NCBI GenBank assembly: GCA_949317995.1
Contig: OX439035.1
Span: forward strand, 79,219,459-79,283,458
Length of the DNA: 64,000 nt
DNA from: Acholoe squamosa
Lineage: Eukaryota > Annelida > Polychaeta > Phyllodocida > Polynoidae
Direction of reading: 5' to 3'
The translations under genes and the position numbers were made by a program. Positions 1 through 19,623 of this stretch are shown in pieces. The notes beneath the pieces are model-generated. The model saw nothing but the letters and a program-made list of their open reading frames with translations, was not told where the DNA came from and ran no database searches. How positions within the stretch are numbered: the first letter of the stretch is position 1; each line of letters starts with the position of its first letter.

Positions 1-92
1 GATTTTACACATAATTATTATTATTAACAACATATGTCACAACTTAGTTAAATGAAGTTCTAAAATTTGTTTTGTTATTACGGTACATGTAC

Positions 93-444
93 CAGGGGTA
101 GACACTAACTTTTCCAGCCACTGGCCATCCGGGCCTGTAGCTTTAGAAATCCATGGACCCGGAGCTAATACTGTGGGCCCAGAAAAGCCAGTATATGTTT
201 TAAAAAGAGGATTTAAAAGTATTTCTCATTAATTCACATAATAACTTAGCAAGATACATAGATTCCTGCTGATTTTCCCTTTCTAATGATATATATCAAG
301 CCTATACTCATATGGATGAACCTTTATAGTTGTTTCTCTGTAACCTCTGTGGTCCATCCCAGGCCCACAGGAAGGTAATTCTTGAGAAAGGTAGCCAAAA
401 CTGCGGGCCAATGGCTCCCGGGCGAGCGTAAGTGTCTACCCCTG
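93..444. mobile_element. Non-autonomous TIR transposon (MITE, hAT-like) at window start
   Basis: The two ends are inverted copies of each other: left CAGGGGTAGACACTAA, right end reverse-complementing to CAGGGGTAGACACTTA. The element is flanked on both sides by the identical hexamer ATGTAC (87-92 and 445-450), which looks like a target-site duplication. CAGGG-type ends are common in hAT elements; a 6-bp duplication is shorter than the classical 8 bp, so the superfamily is inferred. No transposase is encoded. The right terminus overlaps the proposed first coding exon and splice donor of DYNC2LI1. Confidence 0.6.
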
Positions 445-3400
445 ATGTACTGTGTAGTCTATAGAGACGAAATGACGTCACATGAGTGCCCATTCTGTGC
501 TCATGGTATTATCGCCCGCAGGCTTGAAGGATAGGGTTGTTTTATTTTTTAGGCCTTGGATAACTTTTGAAATAATGAGAGTTGAGCCAAAAACCTTCTT
601 ATATGGTTGGTGGGCACATCAATTGAAATATTGGTCGTTTTAGTTACAAATCAGAATTTCTTTTTACGACATGGCTTATCGCGACACTTAGGCTCCCTAT
701 ATATAATACTAATTGGCAAACTTTAATTGAGAAGCTAGTCCAGTGTGTATTAAAGTGTTGCTGTGTATATTTTTTTCCAGAGGAGAGAAAAGCTTGTGGG
801 ACATCGCCGTCGATAGATCAAAGGATCAGGAAGGTAAAAGCGGCATATACACAGCCTGTCACAGGGCTTTTCATGTATAGACGTTGGTAAGGAACGGACA
901 CACAAGTCCAGGGTGTGGCTTATACGTGGACATAGTGGGCGTAGCTTATAGTATAAGCTGTACACAGACGTTTACCGTTCAATTAAGGAATTAACTGTTT
1001 TAAATTGATAAGTTAGAAAATGCATCATCAATGATGTACACTATAACGTACTATAAAAAAAAGTATCGGGTAATACACAGGCATACTTTGATGATAAGAA
1101 TCTTTTAGACAAAAGACAATATGTGCAACATGCAAAGCTCTAATTTAGAAGATTTAATTTCCATTATCCGGTATTTATTTTTGACAGTCGTTTGCCTTTG
1201 TACATGTTTTGTTTGTTTTTCAAAATTTTCAGATGAACAAAAAGCCGAAGAATCCACTGTTTTCTTCCTTGGCAGCAAAAATGCGGTACACATATTAGAG
1301 TTTATCATTAATTTACATATATTGGATGTTAAAGATAAAGAAAATATGGTAGCTGCTGAAGAACATATTGTCAGCATTTCTTAGACATAAGCCGTTTTGA
1401 ATCCATGAAGTTTCCAGTGTTTCCAAAATTCCTATCATGTAATTTGAGATATCATGTGTTAAAATAAAACAACCCGTGTAAGATGTCCAAGACACAGGCT
1501 GCTTGATCTAGCATTTAGGACAAACTTTCTTTATCCTTGCTAAATACTAAATGTTTTATTTGTTGTTGACAATGCTAGGGCATAACTTCAATGATATTGC
1601 GCTTCTTGGACAGGTGAGTGATTCTGCTTACTCTTGTATATGTATATCTTTGTTTGGTCTTTATCTCCTGAGAGAAGATCTTTACATCCTAGCTGTATAT
1701 AAAATCATATCAGTTATACTTATAATGGGGCACCGCAGGTAAATTTTAAAAGAGATTAATGAGCAACATTCTGTTTATCTAGAGGAGCACCGATGTATTG
1801 TAACGAATATCATGAAAATGAATGTTACCATAGGTTTGCAATAGTTCCTTTTTTTAAAATCATATTGCACCTAAAATAAATTTGAGTAGGTTTCAAATAG
1901 ACATATTATAGTGCCTCACGCATCTCGTGTATAAATCACACGCTGAGGTTTAAGCCAGACCTATGAATATAAGGTACTGATGGGGTGATATTTTTGTCTC
2001 TTTTGTATTGTTCTATAGTGTGAAAAAAAATGCCTATAATGTGCAGCCAGAGTTTGCAAAGAACTTATAAGCTGCTGCTAAGGTTACCCTCGTGCATAAG
2101 CCGCACCTGATACGCGAGGTTCTATGATATTTCTAAAAGTCTCATTGTGTAAAGTCTGCACTAATTGTTTTGGTTCGTCTATCATCTCAGAGATGAGGCC
2201 CCCAAGCCGACAGTGGCGCTGGAATATACATTTGGTCGACGTGCAAAGGGACATAATTTGGTAAGAATGTACATTAATCACAGGGGTGTAGAAAAAGTGG
2301 GTGGGACAGGCAGCCCCCCCCCCCCCCACACTCAATAATGGGAAGGTCCCCCCATATCTATGTAAAATGTAAAAGGATAGCGCCCACCCCAGCAACCGAG
2401 ACCCCATCCATCCGCCCCCCATAAAATTTTCCTTCCTATGCCTCTGACTTAACTTTCTGATCATAGTCAGCTAATCAATCTTTTTGATTAAATTTGATTT
2501 TGTCTCTTTCAAAATGACTGACTTCGGGGGAAGGGGGGTGTCATCAGTGCAGTTGGTGTATTATAACAAGGGAATTCAAACCCGATGGAATTGATCTAAC
2601 GGTTTTTGCGAGTTATCCTTTTATTCATATTTCTATGACACTTAGGCTAAAGACGTTGGACACATATGGGAGCTTGGTGGAGGTGTGTGGTTATCTAAGC
2701 TTATCAATGTTCCGATTGACCCAGAGAAGTTGTCGTAAGTTTAGTTTCTCATTCCTTCATAAACATATGTACCGTAAAACCCCGCCTATACCCGTAAGTC
2801 GATTTCTTAAAAACGTTTTTTTCTTGTATAAGTCGATTTTTGAACCCAAGTTGGGAGTCAACTTATAGGTGTTTTTTTTATATAATAGATTATAGTGTTA
2901 ATATTTCTCAAGCGTTTTTTCTATAGGTCGAATTTGTTCCTCAAAGAGAGGGGTTGACTTAAAGGTGGGGTTGACTTATAGGCAGGGTTTTACGGTATGT
3001 CGTCTTGTTCAAATGCATGGCCCAAAATCCTAAATGCATGTATAATGGCCTTAATGAAGTTGCACCTTTCATGTTAAGGTGATTAACATGTAAACGCTTA
3101 AGTATAAGACAGTAAATTGTAGTGACTAACTATTACAAATCTTACTAATGCAATTGCAACTGTGGAAACCACTGTTACAGAAACCTGACTGTTGCCCTGG
3201 TTCTGGACTTATCTCAGCCCAGTGAGCTCTGGTACACTCTGGAAACATTTCTTCAACACCTCCGTGCTAATATTGACACAGCCATAGTGACAGCTCGTCG
3301 TTCTGACCCAAACATCAAGAACCGCCTCAAGGAGAAAACATGGGAACGCCTAGGGGAGGACCATCAAGTATGTTTTATTATGTCATGGCTGATATGAACG

Positions 3401-6400
3401 TCACCATAGAACAGTACTAAACACGCCGTTTTCAATGGGGGAATGGAATACAATGTGGCCATATTCAATGGGTGTCAGCCATCTTGGATGTTGAACAGTT
3501 CTGAGCCATTTTTCTTTATTTAAAAGCAAAATAACCCCCTAGGTCATGACATAAATGCAAATACGCCAGTCCCACCTCGGGGAATACGATGTAAAAATAT
3601 CCCATGGTCGTGGATATTTGCTTGTTTATTTGTGTCTTGGAAGCTATGATGTTCTCCCTTTAGGATAGCTACCGGTACCTGTAAATTTAGAACACATGAT
3701 GTGTTTAGTATCTAAATATAACATAATAGCAAACGATACTGAGGTAATCAGATTGTACCGTAAACTCCCGCGTAGAAGACGTGCTGCGCGTATAAGACGC
3801 ACCCCAAACTCAGCACATGCATTTTCGCGTATTAGACGCACATTTTAAGACTGAAATTTGTAAGATTAGTACATTTCTATAGTAAAATTACCCCTTGTAT
3901 AAGACGCACCCCAAACTTGAAAAAATCCTATAAGACCCCCCAGGCATTTGTTTGGCGTAGAGGACGCGTCTTATACGCGGGAGTTTACGGTATATTGGGT
4001 TAGAGTGTAATAAAAAGAAAGGTGAATTGGTTATCTCTCTCTCTCTCTTCCTTTCAGGATAAAGACCTAATGGATCCCCTCCTCATTCCGTTGATCATAA
4101 TTGGGAGCAAGTATGACCTCTTCCAGGTAATGCCAACGTCCATTGGATCCATCCTAAAGTAGATAATTTATTGATAACTTCACAAGCTTTTCTGTTTAAT
4201 TTTATTTAATGATTAATACCCGTAAGAATTGAAAATTGAAATGCTTAAATTTGAATATAGAATATTTAATATGCACTTTTTACATGCCATCCTCTTCAAA
4301 TACAGGATTTTGATTCAGAGAAGAGGAAAGTAATTTGCAAGACGTTGCGCTTTGTAGCTCACATACACGGGGCCCATCTTCAAGTGAGTATAATAAATGT
4401 GATACATTCAAATAATTATATTTACAAAATGTTGCTCTTCTCGGATGGAGTAATTTTGCATTTAAGAATGGCTCAAGGTAGATGTATGAAGGAAGAGCTT
4501 GATACTTCTAAGCTTCTAACCTTCTTTGTCTATGTTAGTTTTTCAGTACTAAACAAGAAGCGTTGATGGGACGAGCTCGGACACTTGTCAGTCACCATTT
4601 GTTTGGAACAAACGCAAGGTAAAGATTTGGATCACTGTGTCACCACTATATTGATATGATACATTTATCAAACGGCAACAATTTGTATGCACATTATTAT
4701 TAGGGCTTATTATATAACAGCGCTTTACATGACTACCCATGTTTTTCAACATATGGTCGGGCTTCCCTAGCCCACTTAAAAGGGTTTATTTCTTCTCTTT
4801 CCTATCCCCTCGGGATGTGTGTGGTGCACATATGCGCGGGCACTCACACATTCCCCTGTGAAATTGTGTAATGTAGTTCTCACCATGAATATGACCTTAG
4901 CTGTCGAAATGGCGTTAAACATCTATTACTCACTCACTCACTTCAACATATGGTTAACAGCATACTCAGCTTTAAATACGCTCCACATGTTTGTATTTTA
5001 GTAAAACTTTGCAAGTGGACCACAACAAGCCTATACACTCACCACCCGGATTAGATTCGCTACAGGCCATTGGTAAGTTGTTTAGAGAATTCTTTCCAAC
5101 AATTTCTTGTACCATGTATGTCATAACGTATCGGGTATAGGACGAACCTCCTGTAAAAGACGCACTACCAACTTAAGGAAACCCTATAAGATACCTTATA
5201 TACATAGATTTCTGGTAACGTATAACCATGAATGTAAGCCGTACCTTGCGTATAAACCACCAGAGAGTCAGATCAGGCTCACAAAACCTAGTTGCATCTA
5301 TTCTAGGTTTAGGCATTAAATACGTGTACTTAAGTCCATTGTAAAAAGTACCTCACATATAAGCTGTACCCGGCCTTTGTTTCATGTATAAGTTCGTATT
5401 CAAAGTTTTACATTATGTGCATTTGTATCACCACTGATTCTGACGAGAATTGTGTATAACCAAGAAAGACACTCTTCATCTAATGATGAACTAACTTGGA
5501 TTGCTTCCCTAGAGCACCGTCTGGATTATATTCTTCCTGGCTTAAAACTTTCAATGGCCCGTTCTATCCGACATGGTTTGTTATCCAAAAGTCCTGTTGA
5601 TAATTGTTCTTGGTGCTGATATTTGAGTTTTCCTCGCGTTTTGTCGTTAAGGTTTTGTGTATTTGCTTATATGAATTCTAACTGTCTTTGCTCTATTTCT
5701 ACATTTGCTATGCGTATATGGTAGGTGGAGGCATGTTTATTAAGTTGTAGCTCTTTTTTTGCAGGGAGCCCCCCTCTCCCTGATGGTGATTTGGGACGAA
5801 TGACAGCCAAGTAAGTTTATCTATTCAAACAGAAATGACAAATTCTACCACGTCAAATGTGTGCAATCTCCCGAAGCAGCTATTAAACAATGTATTATGG
5901 GGCCATAAAAAACTAATACAGTTGATTCACACCACACTTAGGCAGTTTAGGGAGTGGTCATTATTTATCAACAGGGGGGTGGTGGGTTTGAGGGGGGGGC
6001 GTAAAATTTTCAGACCCCTCCCAAGGGAGGGGGGCTAAAAAATTTTTGAGCCCTCTTGAGGGGGGGCTAAAAAAATTCATCCTCTTTTTAGCAAAAAAGC
6101 CCGCGTGCTACTATAGATCAAAGAGGGGCGCGAAAACTCTCCCCGCCTCCGGCACGGGGGAGGGCGCAAAAAAATTTGACTGCCGCCGAGGGGGGGGCGT
6201 AAAAAATTTCCGCCCCAGTCAGGTTTCCACCCCCCCTGTTGATAAATAATGACCACTCCCTTAGTCCCCCTGAGCTGGGAAGGTAAATAATTGAACAAAA
6301 CACTAACAATAGAGCGAGCTCAGGGCGGCAGAGGTGGCGCCCTCTGGCTACGAATACTCAATCGATAGATATACCTTTTTTTTGTACATGTATATGGATT

Positions 6401-7367
6401 CTACATCTCATTCATTTTCAGGACACCAATGGAACTGTGGAAAGCTGCCTTCACAAGTTTCTTCCCTCAGGAGGTAGGAGGCCATATCCGTCTAGCACAA
6501 AACTTGTATAAGCCACATGAGCATGTAAGGGATACATCTCCCAATTTCATGAGAATGAATAACGATGTGCTTATTAAATTTAGCTTAACATCTTTTTGCC
6601 AATCTCATTTGCAGAACGTAAGTGATCCTTCCCAAGTTGAAGATCCAGCCAAGGACCCTCAGTACAAGGATCATAATATTGACTCCTGCCGACTCACTAA
6701 GGACGAGGTAAATACAATACTAAATCGTGTTTCAAATTCAGAGAAACTTCATTTTTTATCCCATAAAGCATTATTTAACTGACAAGGCCATCACCCTCAT
6801 TGAAAAATAATTGTGGCTTAATGTTGTCTTCTTTTTTTAATATATTGATCAAATTTAGTGAGCGAGTAATTTTTGTTAGTGTTCTGTTTTAGGGAGTGGT
6901 CATTATTTATCAACGGGGGGGGGGGAGGCGTACAATTTTCAGACCCCTCCCGAGGGGGGGGCTAAAAAAATTTTGACCCCTCTTGAGGGGGGGCTCAAAA
7001 ATTTCACCCTCTTTTTAGCAAAAAACCCTGCGCGCTACTATAGATCTAAGAGGGGCGCAAAAAATTTTGACTGCCATGGAGGGGGGGCGTAAAAAAATTT
7101 TGCGCGGCTGCGCGAAAACCCGCCACCCCCCCTGTTGATAAATAATGACCACTCCCTTAGTTGTCGTACTTGGGTTTTAAAAAGTGCCTACTTATATAGG
7201 TCAGCGATTTTCTTGGTAGCAGCTTTGGGTGGCGTTGTCTACCAGTACTGTAGAAAATATCCACATCTCACCTTGATAATCATGGGCCTTACTTTTTTAC
7301 ACAGGAATTGGAGCGATACCGTAAATTGGCTGAAAGGCGTGCTAAAGATGCCCAGCGTCAAACATGA
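411..7367 (+). CDS. DYNC2LI1: Cytoplasmic dynein 2 light intermediate chain 1
   Basis: Accessory subunit of the dynein-2 motor for retrograde intraflagellar transport in cilia. Coding exons: 411-427 (uncertain), 781-833, 1233-1285, 1579-1613, 2191-2260, 2646-2734, 3181-3367, 4058-4126, 4306-4383, 4539-4618, 5002-5072, 5765-5810, 6422-6473, 6615-6707, 7305-7367 (TGA). Every junction is GT-AG and phases agree throughout, giving 351 residues, the same as the human protein as I recall it. Family landmarks: LWDIA near the N-terminus, GSKNAG P-loop start (37-42), [41 protein letters not shown], and a charged C-terminal helix. Odd point: the P-loop lysine is replaced by isoleucine (GSKNAGITS). The start exon is weak: ATG, phase and a GTAAGT donor all fit, but it lies within a MITE; the true start may be upstream of the window. 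Identity is very secure. Confidence 0.93.
2770..2997. mobile_element. TACCGTAA-family MITE
   Basis: Starts with TACCGTAAAACCC and ends with GGGTTTTACGGTA, an inverted terminal repeat. Internal sequence repeats the motif TATA(A/G)GTCGA on both strands. It lies in the DYNC2LI1 intron after exon 2646-2734. No coding capacity. Same family as the elements at 3756, 7774, 14530, 55047 and, more diverged, 58047. Confidence 0.7.
3756..3992. mobile_element. TACCGTAA-family MITE, GTATAAGACGCACC subtype
   Basis: Terminal inverted repeat TACCGTAAACTCCCGCGT at the left and ACGCGGGAGTTTACGGTA at the right. The interior carries several copies of a GCGTATAAGACGCACCCC motif. Intronic in DYNC2LI1, about 65 bp before exon 4058-4126. 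Likely a non-autonomous DNA transposon. Confidence 0.75.
4745..4954 (+). mobile_element. SINE, copy 1, with 13-bp target-site duplication
   Basis: The body (4758-4941) is bracketed by a perfect direct repeat TTCAACATATGGT at 4745-4757 and 4942-4954. It ends in a (CACT)n-like tail after a conserved block reading ATGACCTTAGCTGTCGAAAT then GGCGTTAAACATCTATTACT. Two further copies in the window share the same body. Direct repeats of variable sequence plus a simple 3' tail indicate retroposition. No convincing tRNA A or B box was seen, so the SINE class is undetermined. It lies in a DYNC2LI1 intron. Confidence 0.85.
5950..6260. mobile_element. PIF/Harbinger-like MITE, copy 1 (TTA duplication)
   Basis: Near-perfect terminal inverted repeats of about 24 bp (GGGAGTGGTCATTATTTATC and its complement) flanked by TTA on both sides (5947-5949, 6261-6263). 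A 3-bp TTA duplication is typical of PIF/Harbinger elements. The interior consists of G-tracts and AAAAATTT blocks around the phrase CTACTATAGATC. Apparent reading frames here are repeat artefacts. Located in the DYNC2LI1 intron before exon 6422-6473. Confidence 0.8.
6892..7156. mobile_element. PIF/Harbinger-like MITE, copy 2 (TTA duplication)
   Basis: Same family as the element at 5950: terminal GGGAGTGGTCATTATTTATC inverted repeats, TTA duplications at 6889-6891 and 7157-7159, and the shared internal CTACTATAGATC phrase. It is shorter than copy 1 through internal deletion. It lies in the last DYNC2LI1 intron, about 150 bp before the terminal exon. Confidence 0.8.
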
Positions 7368-7465
7368 GCTGGTCTACAATCAATTTTTTGTGATAAATAT
7401 GCGTCCTTCTCTGTGTGTACATTCCGTCCAGCTGCTATTTATAATACCGCCATAAATATTCTGTT

Positions 7466-7471
7466 AATAAA
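7466..7471 (+). terminator. Candidate polyadenylation signal of DYNC2LI1
   Basis: AATAAA about 100 bp after the TGA. A second AATAAA lies at 7714-7719, beyond a hairpin repeat. Either could be used. Confidence 0.5.
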
Positions 7472-7486
7472 AGGTAGATCATATTT

Positions 7487-7612
7487 TTGTCGCCTTGGTG
7501 CAAGAAGGTTGTAACTGCATCTGGGTCAACAAGATAAAGGATACCTCCATCAGCCTCACAGGGATAGCTTTCACATTGCTGACCCAGATGCAGTTACAAT
7601 CTTATTGTACTA
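7487..7612. repeat. Fold-back hairpin repeat, copy 1
   Basis: Left arm at about 7499-7532 (GTAACTGCATCTGGGTCA core) pairs with its complement at about 7576-7610 around a loop of roughly 45 bases. A second copy of the same family is at 25709-25835 inside a GFM2 intron. It sits in the 3' region of DYNC2LI1, between two AATAAA signals, so it may be transcribed. Confidence 0.7.
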
Positions 7613-7773
7613 AGACCTGTTCTCGTGAGTAAACCAAAGCTTATTGACATATTTCCATTGAAAGATACATAAGGCAACAGCTAATTGTATTCTTTACTGA
7701 ATATATATGATGAAATAAATGCTTTTCACTTCCCCATGCTTTGTGTTGTATATTGAATCTTTACACAAGGTAC

Positions 7774-8123
7774 TACCGTAAATTCTATCATATTAGCCGC
7801 ATCCCTGATTTTGGGGGAAGTAATAGGCTGAACCCAAGGTTTGAGTGAGAGTGAGTGAGTAATAGATGTTTAACGCCATTTCGACAACTAAGGTCATATT
7901 TATGGCGAGAACTACTAAACTACAGATTTCACAATGGGATGTGTCGGTGCCCGCGCATATGTGCACCACACACACCTCCCAAGGTTTGAAAATGGCATGT
8001 TCAGTACCGTTTTGTAGTGTCAAAATACCCTCGTATAAGCCGCAACTAGACTTGGAGAACTACAAGCTGCAATAAGCATCTGGGTTCTAGTCCAAGCCGC
8101 GGCTTATAAGAGAATTTACGGTA
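7774..8123. mobile_element. TACCGTAA-family MITE carrying a nested SINE
   Basis: Ends TACCGTAAATTCT and AGAATTTACGGTA form the inverted repeat. The interior carries TATAAGCCGCA-type motifs on both sides of a SINE inserted at 7833-7989. The element lies between the convergent 3' ends of DYNC2LI1 and PSMC1. The rest of the 1.2-kb gap (7368-8554) holds polyadenylation signals and one hairpin repeat; no gene seen. Confidence 0.75.
7833..7989 (-). mobile_element. SINE, copy 2, truncated, with 12-bp duplication
   Basis: Reverse-oriented SINE body (7845-7977) flanked by the perfect direct repeat CCCAAGGTTTGA at 7833-7844 and 7978-7989. The tail reads GAGTGAGTGAGT on the plus strand. It lacks the 5' part present in copies 1 and 3. 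It interrupts a TACCGTAA element, so it inserted later. Confidence 0.85.
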
Positions 8124-8424
8124 GATATATTTATGCAGTGTATTTGCCGTCACAATATCGTAGACCTCAAGACCTTCCATAATTATGTACTGGAGTCTCG
8201 ATCCATTCCCAGTGGGTCCACCATTTTGAATTTTTCTAGTCTGCTTCTCCTTAAGTATTGGCCACTTTGGGAACATTCTATAAGCGAAAGGAGTTCTTTT
8301 GATAGGCCTACAAGCCGCATCTTTAATATACTATGGACTTTTGCATAAATACCCCGGTATGTGTATCTTTATTTTCATCATATCAAATCACGACCCTGAA
8401 GAGAGATTATGTATACATATTCCT

Positions 8425-8430
8425 TTTATT
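8425..8430 (-). terminator. Candidate polyadenylation signal of PSMC1
   Basis: AATAAA on the minus strand, about 125 bp beyond the PSMC1 stop codon. Confidence 0.5.
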
Positions 8431-8554
8431 ACATATTTAGTATTGTTTGGGTACATTTCTGTGATAACTGTACTTCCGTGTTTTGCAGTAGTGCTAATAT
8501 TTTTCATTACTGCTTAGTATAAATGACAATAAGCGCCCTTGACAAACAGATCCA

Positions 8555-19275
<10,721 letters not shown>

Positions 19276-19623
19276 TGTTGTCGTCCGTACTGAGCATGCG
19301 CAGTGGTATTAGGTGTCTCGATGATATTTGATAATAAAATATATTCATTGTGAATCAGATATACATGTTTGTTACTAGATTATCGTTCCATATAATTATT
19401 GTATTTAGAACCACTTTGATTTGGAGGGGAAAGCTCCTTGCAATATAGAAACAGCAATCTAGCATAATCATTTCATAAGACACCACTCTTCTTTAATGGC
19501 GGACAAAGCCGAATTTCGAGCACCTTGTAACGAGAGTTTCATAATATTTCTCTTTTCTACGAAGTCACTTGGTTCATTGATATGAAGAAATAGTTCAAAG
19601 GTTTCATACAGAACAGCCTGAAT
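19276..19623. promoter_or_regulatory. Putative bidirectional promoter, PSMC1 and GFM2
   Basis: This gap of about 350 bp separates the proposed PSMC1 start codon (minus strand) from the GFM2 start codon (plus strand). It contains TGAGCATGCGCAG at 19291-19303, close to the NRF-1 consensus TGCGCATGCGCA and only about 16 bp from the PSMC1 ATG. No TATA box is evident. NRF-1 sites and head-to-head arrangement are common at housekeeping promoters. Transcription start sites were not determined. Confidence 0.55.

Noticed and set aside
2084-2464. 126-codon minus-strand frame opposite DYNC2LI1
   Set aside because: It is antisense to a coding exon and runs through a poly-C tract; no domain recognised.
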